A DNA stretch of 64,000 nt from Isoetes taiwanensis (GCA_021234155.1 JAJEKV010000100.1:2886116-2950115), one strand, 5' to 3'; counted from the stretch's first letter, positions 10,924 to 22,150 are shown. Program-made: numbers and translations. The notes: generated by a model not told the origin, from the letters alone.

Positions 10924-10935
10924 TGGTATCAGAGG
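10924..10935 (+). other. primer binding site (tRNA-iMet)
   Basis: tggtatcagagg matches plant initiator Met tRNA at 11 of 12 positions and sits immediately after the 5' LTR. Confidence 0.88.
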
Positions 10936-11060
10936 AGTTGGCCTATATGGGCTTAAACAAGCTCCGTGTTGCTGGAATCAGAAAATTAATGCATTTCTCT
11001 TGCATCTTGGTTACCGGAGATCTAGAACAGACCTGAGCCTTTATTTCATGTCCTTGCTGG
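10936..11060 (+). pseudogene. copia reverse transcriptase fragment, first part
   Basis: The frame reads GLYGLKQAPCCWNQKINAFL and then GYRRSRTDLSLYF, the copia RT block that precedes the YVDD motif. It lies just downstream of the primer site, which shows that several kilobases of gag-pol were lost. The matching continuation begins near 13610. Confidence 0.85.
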
Positions 11061-11439
11061 AGCGGCATCCCAGAACATTTTGGAGAAAGGCGCTGAACAA
11101 GCCTTTGCAGCCTGCAGGAAACATCATCTGGATCAATGGGTGCAATACTTGCACTACCTCTACGATCCTCCTGGGGTTCGGCTAGAGGTACCCCCAAAGG
11201 CCTCGACCTTTGAATCATAGGCAGATGCCACTAAGGGCTCGGCGAGCATTCGCCAATGGCAAGGCATCTTTAGATGGTATGCATACGCCCAAGCTATGGA
11301 CCACCAATAGTGCCCATCTTGATCGCACTATTTAATAGGGTATTACAAGAAGGAATTTTCCAATAGTGGACCACTAGCAAAGTAGGCCCCATCTACAACG
11401 CCCACTTTATTGGCTCCCTCAAACCAAGTTCAAGGACTG

Positions 11440-12030
11440 GGTGGTTCGCCAGCGTAACTCCTGAAAATTCGCCGGGCGTAACCCCAAGAAGTTTGTTCGG
11501 GCCGACCGGGCGGGAAGCCTCGCGCAGCGGGGGGTCGGCGAGCCTTCTACCGGGTTCTTGGCTTAACCCGGAACCCGGGGGTTGAAGCCGGTGTTGGCAG
11601 GTGGGTGGGGGCTTGAGTGACGGCGGCAGTAGCCATGGTTCGCCTCGGGCTGCACTCGGGCGGGGGGCGCCGGGCGCCAGGTGGGCTGTGGGTACGGCGT
11701 ATCGGGCGGGTAGAAGTTACCGCACGGGCCTGCCACCCAGATTCGGCCGGCGACCCGGTAGGGTGGCCGCACCCACCGACGCAGCTCGACGCTTAGTATG
11801 GGCGTTACCACCCGTGATTCGCTGGGCGAACCCGCAGGTGGCTGAGCACCACCGACGCTCCCCGCCAATCTTTGCGGACGTAACTTCTGGTTAGGGTTCG
11901 CTTGGGCGAACCCGCAGCAATGCCAAGTAAGCCATAGCCCGCGTCTGCGGCGGGGTTCGCTGGAAGCGAATCCGCTGGGTTATTGGCGCACTCCTCGGGT
12001 TCGCTTAAAGCGAACCGGTTGGATAACTTC
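11440..12030. repeat. GC-rich dispersed repeat, copy 2, inside the copia element
   Basis: A GC-rich block with the same character and partly the same sequence as 4075-4570. It carries palindromic pieces such as ggttcgcttaaagcgaacc near 11998-12016. The long open frames across it on both strands (for example 11601-11894 plus, 11805-12545 minus) reflect few stop codons in GC-rich DNA. Confidence 0.6.
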
Positions 12031-12039
12031 CTTCGGGTG

Positions 12040-13605
12040 CCATTCGGGCACAAAGATCTACAAGGCAGGAGACCCATACACATGACAATCATGGCCAGTT
12101 CACTCTTTGCAAAGCTAATGGCCAGCATCCTTGAACAGCAACTCATGATGTGGGCAGAGGAGGCAGAAGTGAGAGCGCTATACAGGCAGGATTCAGGCCC
12201 CGACACTCCACCATTGACTACATATTCACGCTCCGGATCTTGATTGAGGATAGCAGGAACCGTCGCCGGGATCTCTACTGCTTCTTTGTCGACTTTGCAA
12301 AGGCCTTTGACATTGTGCCTAGAGTAAAGTTGTGGGAAAGACTCAGACAGTTGGGGGCCCCTGAAGACTTGCAAAATGCAGTATACAGGCTCTATGAGAC
12401 ATGTTCCGGCTGGCTGACACCGACAAGACCACCTGCCAATAGTAGTGTTAGTGTCCTCGAGGGGTTGCGGATGACTGCCGATGGGAAGGCACTTTATGCA
12501 ATGTAGAACAACAGCTACAAAGCAGAGTTGTGTGACTGGCCCCATATATGTCCCACTTGTCCAGGGTTTTGGTGGAACCTTTTCTTTGATAGGGGGTCAA
12601 AGTCTGTGGTTCGGTCATATCCTAGGCCACGTGGAATGAATTGGAGCAAGTACAGAAAGCTTTCTTGGCCTGGACGCTCGGGGTGAAATTCAATGTTCCA
12701 TATCAGATCCTCTTGCAGGAGACCAGTTTCTTATCTCTTCAGTGGGCTGCACTTGACCGCCACATTATTTACTTTCAGAAGGTGGCAGCTATGGGCAATG
12801 AACATCTCCCCAACCTGGCTTATACTGTGGCCAGGGCCCCGCAGTACCTCAAGGCATGCTGAAAGGAGAGGCGAGCACAGTGGTTCTCCAGATGGGGCGT
12901 ACAAGAACGTAGGTGCATCAAAGTTGAAACTAAAGAGGACCACCATCAGTTGCGGCAATACCTAGATGTTTGCTTCCTTAGAAAACTTTGGGATACTGGT
13001 GCCCTTGAACATGTTAAAACAGTGCACTATAAGGTTCAGATCAAACCCACGCTTGCATGTGGTCCACAACGCTAACTTCGTGCACATTCCCCACTGAAAA
13101 AGCATAGATTCATAGCTTCCATTCGCATAGGTGCACATCACTTGCGAATTGAGACAAGCAGATGGGCCCGGAAAGCACGGGAGGATAGGCTGCGTCTGTA
13201 TTGTCAATAGGGTGCTATTGAAGATGAAAGCCACACTCTACAGCATTGTACGCCATTTAGTCACATTCACGCCAACTATGCTCAGTTGATCCTGCCTAAC
13301 CAGCAGCTGCATGCATTGCTGGATACAACGTCAGTGGGCTTGCTAGGATCTTATCTCTGGGACATCATGGATGCCCGCACTCAGTTTTGTCCTCGAACGA
13401 GGCACGGAGACACATCATGATGTACCATTGTCATATATCATTGTGCAATTTCCCAGCATACCTATTTTTGCCCAGGTTTTTCCCTCGAAAACCCTCCCGG
13501 AGGGGGAAGGGGGAGATCTAGCTGTAATATGCTTGTTGTATTCCTTGTTTGGGTCCCATAGGCCAATTGGTCTCCATGGACGATAAAAATCAATTCAATT
13601 CTAAT
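12040..13605 (+). mobile_element. 5'-truncated non-LTR retrotransposon (LINE), short-repeat tail
   Basis: Plus-strand fragments in several frames form a LINE ORF2. IMASSLFAKLMASILEQQL and the reading DLYCFFVDFAKAFDIVPRV at about 12270-12320 are RT motifs. ELEQVQKAFLAWTLGVKFNV at 12632 on is the post-RT region. Near 13140-13260 the frame reads LRIETSRWARKAREDRLRLY followed by a C...H...C arrangement typical of the ORF2 C-terminus. The 3' end near 13550-13605 reads ccaattggtctccatggacg, then ataaaaatcaattcaattc, a short tandem tail in place of a long poly(A). Many frameshifts and stops mark it as dead. The RTE/CR1-like placement is inference. Confidence 0.8.
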
Positions 13606-14508
13606 CCTCAAGTTAGTGTGCTACTTCTGTATGTTGATGACACTATTATGACAGGGGATGCCAATCCTGTATTTCTCATACTAAGAAAGCACTTATAAAA
13701 AACTTTGAGGTGTGGGGCTAATACATCATTGTTTGGGCATGGAAATTTGGCAAAGTGCTCAAAGCATTCATGTCACTCAGCAGAAGTACATCACTAAACT
13801 TCTTGAGAAGTTTTATACGGCAGATTGCAAAGCATCATCTAATCCATTTGAGGTAGATTGCACTCTAACTCTAGACTCCAATCATCCGGACGTTGATACC
13901 ACTCTTTACAGATAGCTAGTTGGGGCTTTACTTTATCTTCCTAACACTAGGCCAAATTTGGCATATGCTGTTGCAGTCTCTCTAGGTTCATGCAAAGTAG
14001 CTAAACGAGTTCTCCATTACCTCAAAGGTACTGAAAGTGTCCTATATCCCAAAGTTGATCATCCTACTCTATACTGTTCTCCGATTGCGATATGGCATCC
14101 ACAAATCTTGAGAAAAGAAAATGCATTACTGGATTTTTTTTTTTTCCTTTCTTGGAGGCAACCCTATCAATTTGAACTCAAGGCCTTGGTTACAAGGGTA
14201 TAAGAGATGCGCTGGTTGGTTCACTATATGAAGATTTGGGTTGTACGCTCAAACCTGCAGCCATTTACTGTGATAACAGTGGAGCCATTGCTCATGCCAA
14301 AGACTACAAGATGCATCTGCTTATCAAGCATATAGATATTAAACCATGGTTTGTCAAAGAGCAGCTCCAAAATGGATATCTCTCGCTATCCTACTGCTCT
14401 ACCAAATATCAAGTTGCTGACGTGTTCACAAAACCTCTTGGAGGACATCAATTCAGTCAGATGAAACAGCTCTTGCATGTTCTGCCCCATGCTCATCCTC
14501 AGGGGTGA
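13606..14508 (+). pseudogene. copia RT (second part) and RNase H
   Basis: Resumes with VLLLYVDDTIMTGD near 13618, carrying the catalytic YVDD motif, then LGMEIWQSAQSIHVTQQKYI and the RT-RNase H linker. RNase H appears as AAIYCDNSGAIAHAKDYKMH and, after it, KYQVADVFTKPLGGHQF. At least three frame changes and a TAG near 13915 break it. A run of T at about 14138-14150 disrupts RNase H. A Ty1/copia pseudogene remnant. Confidence 0.85.
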
Positions 14509-14611
14509 TCATAGTGCTTTTTCTAAAGGCTCTCTCTCAGGAGGATTTTGTCTTTAATGTTTGTTCCTGTTTCTGTTTTTTCAGTTCAGGCCTGCTAGTC
14601 ATCAGGGAGGA

Positions 14612-14800
14612 TGTTAGCACATGACATGTCATGTGTTAGTATTCATAGATGACTAGGCATGCCACCTAGGTGTTGCTGACATGGATCTCCTATAAAGCCA
14701 TAGTCATGCTTTATTGTTTCACATCGAGTTCACTCACTAGACTAGCTATATCGGCTATCTCATTCTATCCTTGCATAGTTCATATTCAGCCATATCTTCC
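14612..14800 (+). repeat. 3' LTR of the copia element
   Basis: Matches the 5' LTR over most of its length but lacks about 18 bases near the end. It is preceded by atcagggagga (purine tract) and followed by the target duplicate ataat. Confidence 0.9.
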
Positions 14801-14805
14801 ATAAT

Positions 14806-14950
14806 TGAAGGGGGAGAACATGTACATCCAATGGTGATAAATGTTGGATCCCACAAAGAGGAAGTCTTTGAGACTGCATTTGTTCAAATGTATGTTGATT
14901 GTGGAAGCATGGAGAAAGCTAAGGAAATATTTGATACGATGTCATGAATG
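14806..14950 (+). pseudogene. pentatricopeptide repeat (PPR) gene fragment
   Basis: One plus-strand frame contains ETAFVQMYVDCGSMEKAKEI and then FDTMS, the unmistakable core of a plant PPR motif of the PLS type used in organelle RNA editing and processing factors. It ends at a TGA right after this motif, and no other repeats are visible on either side. It is a single-motif remnant beside the copia 3' LTR. I did not find the other half on the far side of the copia element. Confidence 0.65.
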
Positions 14951-14954
14951 ATTC

Positions 14955-15400
14955 AAATGATTTGCTATTCTAAGCTATCCACGTGGACATTTACATCACC
15001 GAAACTTACTTGCCTTCCATGCCCACGATAGCTGCAAAATTTGAGAATTTCCCTTCACCTATCCCACCAGATGCATCTTTAAGTCCGGCCACATAACACA
15101 TGAGCTTGCAAATTTAAACATGGTTTTGTATACATGACCCACAAAGCAGAAATGACCCGAGACCCATGGGTCGAGGTCATGTATAAACATTCCTGCTTGG
15201 ATGTTTTTGTTAAAAGAACTCATGCACCTAGGTTTTGCTTGCAGATTTGTATGAGATTAGATTTGCCATTGGAGCGCATTCATATTCGAATACCTGACAA
15301 TACTTGATGGGAAAGTGATTTCTGGCCTTTAAATCTCCTTGTTTTGATAGTTGAGGTATTCATATAAAAGATTCTAACCATTACCCTAGGTTACATATTT
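14955..15400. other. spacer without a recognised gene
   Basis: No coding sequence is supported. A short phrase at about 15350-15386 (gttgaggtattcatataaaag) recurs near 33170 (gttgaggtatccatacaaaag), so part of this spacer belongs to a dispersed repeat. Confidence 0.45.
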
Positions 15401-15420
15401 TTGCCGCGTCCACTGCTGAA

Positions 15421-15714
15421 TTGGAGGCGTGTTTTGGAGACAGCAATCGACAACACACTTTTCACAACAGTACTAAGCTTGGCAATCTCAGGCAAGGTTC
15501 TCGTCTGGCTTCAGTTTACGTCTCTGACTTTCGGCAGATTGCAATAGATACGGCCTGGGATGATGTAGCCCTTCGAGATTGTTTTCGAAGAGAGCTTGGC
15601 GATGATGTGAAGGATATGTTGTTGACCATAGAGGATCCCAGAACGCTGGATGAAGCTATCAGATTTGCGCTTCGTTGTGATAACCGTCTTTTTGAGCGTA
15701 GGCAAGAAAGATAA
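15421..15714 (+). pseudogene. gypsy gag fragment
   Basis: The reading LGNLRQGSRLASVYVSDFRQ followed by a region ending IRFALRCDNRLFERRQ is a Ty3/gypsy gag capsid (retrotransposon gag domain) C-terminal half. The frame closes at 15714. A CCHC knuckle, CLYCGGAGHIARDC, follows in another frame at about 15868-15909. Confidence 0.8.
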
Positions 15715-15959
15715 AATCAGTCGGCTTCCCCAATTTCGCGAGCTCTGGTAGTCACAACAGCATCTGCACCGCCCACATCAGATGGCCCGGCATCTATGCA
15801 TATGACCTTGTGGTTTGAGGGCCCTTATCTGCGGTCGAGAAGCAACATCGAAGAGTGGTTAACCTCTGCCTCTATTGTGGTGGGGCTGGCCATATCGCTC
15901 GCGATTGTCCCGTAAAGCGTCCAAAACAGTTGGAAAACTCCAAAGGACGGTCCGAATAG

Positions 15960-16499
15960 TTGGAGTCTCTCAACGACTGGACGCCATCCCTCAGACTGCT
16001 CCCCACGTGTAGTGAAGGGTTTATTCCTTCTGACAAGGTCAGTAAGGAATTTTTTATCTCTATACCATTGGAATTAGAGGTTGAAAGATTGGAAGCATTG
16101 ACGCAACTTAATAGTGGTGCAAATTCTTGCTTTATGGATAATGCGTTCGCTACTAAGCACGCCATCCCTAGAAGCAAGGTTGAGCATCCCAGTTCTGTTG
16201 GTGTGATTGATGGCTGTGAAATCTCCTCGAGCGTAGTCACGGATTGTACTGCACCTCTTCATGTTTTGTTCGAGAGAGTTTCTTGTAGTATTTCCTTCAA
16301 TCTCATCGCTAGCTCACATGTGCCAATAGTCTTGGGTCTGCTCTGCCTCGAGCTTCATAACCCTCAGATTGATTGGCGTACTAGATCTCTCCGATTTTCT
16401 GGTTCTAGCTCTAGCCCCAGTTCATCTACAGTTCAAGCTTCTGCACCAACATCTACTTCTGTCCCTGCAGTATCTTGGGCTCCTGATCATTATTGCTAA
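15960..16499 (+). pseudogene. gypsy protease segment
   Basis: An open frame of 179 codons. ALTQLNSGANSCFMDNAFAT corresponds to the retropepsin active site, but the catalytic Asp is replaced by Asn (N-S-G). Later HVPIVLGLLCLELHNPQIDW matches the second protease lobe leading into RT. The catalytic substitution makes an active protease unlikely. The Ser/Pro-rich end runs into a degenerate linker. Confidence 0.75.
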
Positions 16500-16779
16500 T
16501 GTTTCAGTTCCTGATTTTGATCTATGTCATGATTCGGCTCATGTTCGAGATCATGTCCAAGCTCCAGTCAAGCTCTAGTTTTTGTTCCAACCCTTGCTCT
16601 AACTCCAGCTCTACTCCTACTCTTGCTTCTGTCCTATTTCTGTATCGGCTTCTTCACGATCTCAGTTCGTATCTCGAAGATTTCTCTTCGCGGGTTTCTT
16701 AAATCTGAAAGGCAGGATCTAAGTTTAGTATTTGCAATCCAGGTTCATCCATCCGTCGGCTAGCTTTGCACCAGTGAAC

Positions 16780-17620
16780 CCTGCTCTAATGCTTCCAGAT
16801 AAATATAGCATTTTTTTTGACGTTTTTGACAAAGTCAAGGCCATCAAGCTCCCAGAACATTGTCCATATGATTGTGCTATTGATTTACAACCCGATACAA
16901 TGCCACCATATGGTCTAATATATGGTCTATCTCCTGCTGAGTTAGGTTTTTGTGAGATTGTATTGAGGATAATCTAGCTACGGGCTTCATTTGACATTCT
17001 TAGTCCCCTGCTGGAGCACCCATATTGTTTATTAAAAAGAAGGACAATTCTCTATGCCTCGTCGTTGATTATTGTGGCCTCAACAAGATTACAGTGCCAA
17101 ATCGCTATCTACTTCCATTAATTCTAGAGTTGTTGGAGCGGCTCCAGGATGCGCCCTATTTTATAAAGATTGATCTTCGGGGTGCCTACGATCTCATCTG
17201 GATTCAATAGAGGTAATGAGTGGAAAACAATATTTCGTACTCGGTATGGCCATTTCGAGTACATAGTTATGCTGTTTGGGCTTATTAACGCCCCAGTAAT
17301 ATTAGCAGCATTCTTAGACATCTTTGTTATCGTCTATTTGGATGATATTCTTCTTTATTCTAAGGCTCTTGAAGAGCATGAGAGGCATGTTCAACAAGTT
17401 CTCCAGAAGCGTCGTGAACATGGGTTATGTGCTAAACTTGAATTATTCGAAGATTGCCCTTCCTTTGACATGCCTCACGGCAAAGGATGTGCTATTTGAA
17501 TGGAGTGTCAAACCAGGAAATGCCTTCGTTACTCTAAAATATGCTTTTACGGTTGCTCATGCATACCGTTCATGCCCCTTTATTGTCGAAGCTGATGTTT
17601 CTAATTTTGCTCTTGGCAGT
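16780..17620 (+). pseudogene. gypsy reverse transcriptase and start of RNase H
   Basis: Fragments in shifting frames cover the RT domain. PDKYSIFFDVFDKVKAIKLP is the N-terminal block; [20 protein letters not shown] and [18 protein letters not shown]-like sequence follow near 17030-17200; [20 protein letters not shown] near 17320-17380 carries the catalytic Y-x-D-D. FTVAHAYRSCPFIVEADVSN near 17550-17610 starts RNase H and is cut off by the poly(T) of a LINE insertion. Confidence 0.85.
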
Positions 17621-18770
17621 ATTTTTTTTTTTTTTTTTTTAGTGAATGGGGTTTTTTTCATTAATTATAGAAAAAGGTACAACATACTGAGTGAGCCTTT
17701 ATAGTTAAGCCACTCATAGAAAAGCAAGTAGAAAAATACATATAGAATAAGTGCTTTGATAAGCACTTAGTAGTGTCCAAAATATTACTCAGCCTTATTA
17801 GTAGCTGGTAAATTTGTTGTGCTGCAACTGAGAAGAACATTGTTGAAAAAGTTGAAAAAGTTCAGAATATCTACCTTAGCCAGTCAAAGACCAGGTCCAA
17901 GATAATTCCTCGAAAATAGATTAAGTAATCGATGAAGTACCGATGAGGTACTACAATGTCGCAATTATATGAAAACAGTGTATGGTTCCAAAGGTAAGGT
18001 GCAAGATAATGGATAGGAGAAGAACAGGGATGTCAATGGAAGTGGTAGGAGCTAAGGTAGTCAAAGTGAGATTGAACCGGTATTTTTAAGAATAAGAGTG
18101 CGACCATTTCCCCAATTTAACTCAATGATCACCCTTATCTCGCATTTGTGGTGGACATGAGAATGATCAATGTTCCATATGCATCCGCCGCACCCCTCGT
18201 AGTGGTAATAACATTCTCCGTAATTCTCAAACCGTTGATGAGTCATTCTTCCTGTTTGTTACATTCCAAAACCACCATAGTTGCACCATTAGATATGTGC
18301 TTCCGCAATTCCATAGCCCAAATCAGGTTCATTATCCGGATGAATGGTATGTCAATATCGCGATGCCCCGACCGACCTGTCCACATGTCATAATGTATTG
18401 TATATCATGAACTAGACTCTGCCCTGGAAACAGTCTGTATTCTGCAGGTTCAACAGAAGTGCTAATGTCCCTACTTAGGTTCCTCATGTAATCTACCAGT
18501 AACAAATTAGGTGTTAGTAAGAGATTCATGACAGTGCAGTTTAAATATTTTATATGCACCATAGAAATTGCCAATACTTAACCATTTATTATCTAAAGAA
18601 TCCAAGGAATCATTGTGCTGGTGTATCTGACTTGTTGCAACCATTTCTATGTCATAGATAACTTGAAATTTAATCCAAAGTATAGAAATTGCCTTTCCAC
18701 CATATTGACACCTATTTCTATGCTTCCATACATTCCACAAAGCTAATTTGATTGCACTTGGTCTGACTTA
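17620..18770 (-). mobile_element. 5'-truncated L1-type LINE inserted in the gypsy element
   Basis: A run of about 19 T at 17622-17640 is the poly(A) tail of a minus-strand LINE. Farther in, a minus-strand frame (18740-18507) reads MWNVWKHRNRCQYGGKAISI, the conserved end of L1-type ORF2 also seen in the longer LINE at 50918-54519 (LWVIWKHRNNV). Only the last part of ORF2 and the 3' tail are present. It separates the gypsy RNase H from its integrase, so it arrived after the gypsy element. Confidence 0.75.
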
Positions 18771-18794
18771 ATCTGATTACATTTAAAATCTTCA

Positions 18795-19400
18795 GACTTT
18801 AGTATTTGCAATTGGTTTGATTATCTTCCACTAACTGAGTTTACCTATAATAACTCAGTCCATGCTTCCACTGGACATACTCTATTCTTTCTAAATTCTA
18901 GCCAACATTCTCATTGGTCCTTTAGTGTGGTTGGCAGTGCCTCTATCAATCCTAGTTCCGAGTCCCCATTTGAGAAACCCCATCAATTAGATCTTCAGCA
19001 CCATCTTCTCTAGGAGGAGCGTTATTAGCATTATACCGATTTACATCGGCAGGCAGCTCCTAGATATTTCATGTTTCTCTCTTGGAGGCTTAGACAGTTA
19101 ATCCTTTCCTGGACCGCATTCCTTCGCCACCTCCACTAGTGGAAATGGATGATCATGAGGAGTTCGAGGTTCACGAGATTTTGGACTCCAAGTTTCTACA
19201 TCGGTGCTTGTATTACTTTGTCGATTGGGATGGTTACTCATTAAATGATAGAACCTGGGAACCTGCTAAGAATCTGACTATTGCGCCTGATAAAATTGTG
19301 AATTTTCACTGATGTTACCTAGATAAACCCAGTTTGAGTACCCCTGCTCCAGCTCCGAGGACGCGTCGCTACCATAAGAGGGGAAGGAGGGTGAGGACCA
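18795..19400 (+). pseudogene. gypsy integrase end and chromodomain, copy 1
   Basis: Near 18800-18930 the plus strand reads DYLPLTEFTYNNSVHASTGH, the end of a Ty3/gypsy integrase core. From about 19140, EMDDHEEFEVHEILDSKFLH and then WDGYSLNDRTWEPAKNL form a chromodomain with its conserved aromatic residues and W-E-P motif, followed by a basic tail. A TGA interrupts it near 19310. Confidence 0.8.
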
Positions 19401-19431
19401 TATGGGTATTTGTATCATACAAGCAATATGT

Positions 19432-19590
19432 AGCATAATAACAGGGGGTTTCCTTTGGTCTTTTTGTACGCTTTTTACTAAGGTTTTTCTATGATTTGGA
19501 CGATGTATTCACATGGATATACTAAACAGTATTTCTAGAGTGCACTCCTATCTCAGCCATTGATTTTAAAGAAGAGAAGAAATCATGTGA
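19432..19590 (+). repeat. dispersed repeat, gypsy 3' end type
   Basis: The stretch containing ataacagggggtttcctttg through agtatttctagagtgcactc is closely similar to 57255-57410. It follows a chromodomain here, so it is probably the 3' untranslated or LTR part of this gypsy family. Confidence 0.6.
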
Positions 19591-19599
19591 TTGTGGATC

Positions 19600-20815
19600 T
19601 TTTACTGTTTGCATGTTCTTTTTCTGGTGTGTATTGTTTGCTTTCTTTTTAGCGTGTAGTAGTCTAATATTAGGTTTCAAAATAACAGTGATTTTGGACA
19701 AAAGGGCTGTTGGAAAGGATGCAGCTCAAGCTAATTTGCACGGCATGTCAAAATTTTTTGTTTCTATCTGTACACGAGTAGGGTACCGGAGCTTTGGTAA
19801 AATCATGCAGCACAAGCGGATCTGTCATTTTACATGCTCAGTATTCCCTTCTAGGGTTCCAGGGTTCCGGATTTGGCTTCTATTTTACATATTCCTTGCT
19901 TCCATGATTTAGGGCTCCAGAGTTCTGGATTTGGCATCTTTTTTAAGCAATGCCGGATTTATTGTGGCAGTGCATCAATTTATACAGTGATTTATGCTGT
20001 GGGTTATGAAATATCTGTTGCAGGGAGTCATCGGTTGCCTAATATGGCACTGCAAAGCCTTGTTTTACATTAATCAGTGAGATGGTAGTTGATTGTTGTG
20101 GAGCTAAGCACTGGCTTCATGCAAACATTTTTTATGGAAAGAGAAATATCCCGAGTCTGCAAGGATTGACAGAAAAGCTTCTGGCTAAAATTGTTTTTGA
20201 GTATAACGGATTGTTTCTTTGTCATAGCTCAGAGGAAGAGCCCTTTGTGTAGAAAGACTAATAGCTGAAAATGTTGGTCGTTCATACACTCGAGGTATGC
20301 CTTCATGTTTTGTATTCCCACATTTAAGAGAAGTTGCCTGTGCCTACCAGTTCCATCCTTAGAAACCCGTTGTCACTATTCTTTCCTTCCCATCAGTCCT
20401 TCTAAAGTTTTGATTTCATAGATATCTATGCCAATCATGCCTTTATAATATCTAGCATCAGCAATTTGGGATTATTTGAAAACTCCCATGGATTCCAGTT
20501 CCTTACTGCTACCAATAATGAATTACCTCACTAATGAAGCAATCTAGTAGCAGTTTTAATGCCAAGTTTTTGGGAACTGAAGAGTTTAAATGTTCTGCTG
20601 ATACAGATCAACCGACAAGAGTCATTGTTGGGAAGGAAAAACCTCATGGGGTCTTCAACAGACACCTTGTTGCTAGAGCAAGATATTTGGTTGTCATAGA
20701 GTGCTTATGATCTAGCTTTTATAGGAATCTGCAGATTTGATATCAGAAATTGAGATGATCCAAAGACTCCCATGGCTTCCGTTCCATGGTGTCACCTCCC
20801 GATGGCTGATGCTTT
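19600..20815. other. stretch without a recognised gene
   Basis: Only short frames are open. Near 19855-19925 a 'tagggttccagggttccggatttggct' phrase is repeated in altered form ('tagggctccagagttctggatttggc'), a local tandem duplication. Confidence 0.45.
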
Positions 20816-21112
20816 TGTGCCACGGTAGTGATTCCCAGACTTAGAAGCTATTGGGTGAAAGATCTATACATGATTTCTGCAGGCAAGAGCATTGCTCTTG
20901 GGGCTTTTGTGCCACGGTAGTGATTCCCAGACTTAGAAGCTATTGGTGAAAGATCTATACATAGATTTCTGCAGGCAAGAGCATTGCTCTTGGGGCTATT
21001 CAGATCTACCGAATATGATAAGTCATTCTTTCTCTTAATGCATGCAATGGGAAAACACTGTACATTGCTCTTGGGGCTGTTTAGATCCACCCTATGATAA
21101 GTCATTTTCTCC
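20812..21112 (+). repeat. tandem repeat, two full units of about 95 bp plus partial copies
   Basis: The unit runs from tttgtgccacggtagtgatt through attgctcttggggct. Two units follow each other at about 20812-20995. Partial copies of the second half (cattgctcttggggctgttt, gatccaccctatgataagtc) continue to about 21110. Confidence 0.8.
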
Positions 21113-21204
21113 CATTCGTTGAACGCTTGTATGGAACTAGATGTTTTCCCTAAGGGCCCGAATTTTTTTTATTAATATAGCAACCAACAACTACCATTAG
21201 CATT

Positions 21205-21830
21205 AACTTAAACCATTGCACAACTGTTTCCATTAGCATTAACTTAAACCATTGGACAAGTGTTTCTAATGTTATTACATGCATAAGTGTTTGCATAAGT
21301 GTTTGTAAAAATAGTAATGTGAAGTTATGCCATGCTTAGTGCCCGGTTTTATTAAGGCCCGAAGGGCCTAAATTTTTTTTATTAATATAAATATATAGCA
21401 TATTAATAACCAACATTATTTAACATAAACCATTGCATCCAACACATTTAAATTAACATCCCCCTAAAACCCCCTTTGGTTTGGGTGCATATTCACACGG
21501 GGGTGACATAGGGCAGCGAGAGCCCTTATAATTATATTTTGCATGTACAAAATCAACACCATATAGTATTTTGCTTGAAATCTTATAGTATTTTGCAAAT
21601 CTTGTTATATAGTATAGCAAATTTTGTACTTGCATACCCCACAAACGAGGAACTTTACGTACGGTGTAGATTAAGGAATAAGGGATGAATATGCACTAAG
21701 CATGGCATAACTTCACGTACTATTTTTACAAACACTTATGCAAACTCTTATGCATGTAATAACATTAGAAACACATGTCCAATGGTTTAAGTTAATGCTA
21801 ATGGAAACAGTTGTGCAATGGTTTAAGTTA
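21205..21830. mobile_element. foldback element with long inverted arms
   Basis: The arm at 21205-21341 is almost the exact reverse complement of 21694-21830 (about 137 bp, apparently above 95% identity), with a spacer of about 350 bp. The sequence taacttaaaccattgcacaa marks one outer end. No coding sequence lies within. This is the structure of a foldback or MITE-like DNA transposon. Confidence 0.8.
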
Positions 21831-21837
21831 GTTGCAT

Positions 21838-22150
21838 GAGGTGGGGTTACCACCAGTGGAAATGGATGATCATGAGGAGTTTGAGGTTCACGAGATTTTG
21901 GACTCCAAGTTTCTGCATTGGTGCTTGTATTACTTTGTCGATTGGAATGGTTACTTATTAAGTGATAGAACCTGGGAACCTGCTGAGAATCTGACTAATG
22001 CGCCTGATAAAATTGCGGATTTTCACCAATGTTACCCAGATAAGTTCAGTTTGAGTACTCTGGCTCCAGCTCCGAAAACTCGTCGCTACCATAAGAGGGG
22101 AGGGGGGGGGGGGTATGACGACCATATGAGTATTCGTATCATACAAGTAT
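21838..22150 (+). pseudogene. gypsy chromodomain, copy 2
   Basis: A near-duplicate of the chromodomain at 19140-19390, here in a longer open frame: VEMDDHEEFEVHEILDSKFL and then DWNGYLLSDRTWEPAENL, ending in a G-run with Gly-Gly codons. It retains the aromatic residues of the chromodomain. The phrase gttagttgcatgaggtggg stands at both ends (about 21827 and 22194), so this 350-bp piece lies between short direct repeats. Confidence 0.75.

Larger units (their letters stand above)
10721..14800 (+). mobile_element. Ty1/copia LTR retrotransposon, deleted and disrupted
   Basis: Both LTRs begin TGTTAGCACATGACATGTCATG (10721 and 14612). The 5' LTR is 203 bp and the 3' LTR 189 bp because of a small deletion. 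A perfect 5-bp target duplication, ATAAT, flanks the element (10716-10720 and 14801-14805). The primer site tggtatcagagg at 10924 directly follows the 5' LTR, and a purine tract precedes the 3' LTR at about 14603-14611. The interior retains only RT and RNase H parts; gag, protease, integrase and early RT are gone. About 2.5 kb of foreign sequence (a GC-rich repeat and a LINE) now splits RT. It is not autonomous. Confidence 0.92.
15421..19430 (+). mobile_element. old Ty3/gypsy chromovirus, split by a LINE
   Basis: Successive plus-strand segments give gag, zinc knuckle, protease, RT, the start of RNase H, the end of integrase and a chromodomain, in canonical order. The element is interrupted between RNase H and integrase by an L1-type tail (about 17620-18770), and integrase sequence resumes near 18795. 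No LTR pair was identified, so the outer limits are those of recognisable coding sequence. Numerous stops and frameshifts show it is much older than the chromovirus at 5830-8509. Confidence 0.85.

Noticed and set aside
11563-12545. Long minus-strand frame of 246 codons and GC-rich neighbours
   Set aside because: The frame runs antisense to the LINE reverse transcriptase and through the GC-rich repeat; it has no domain of its own.
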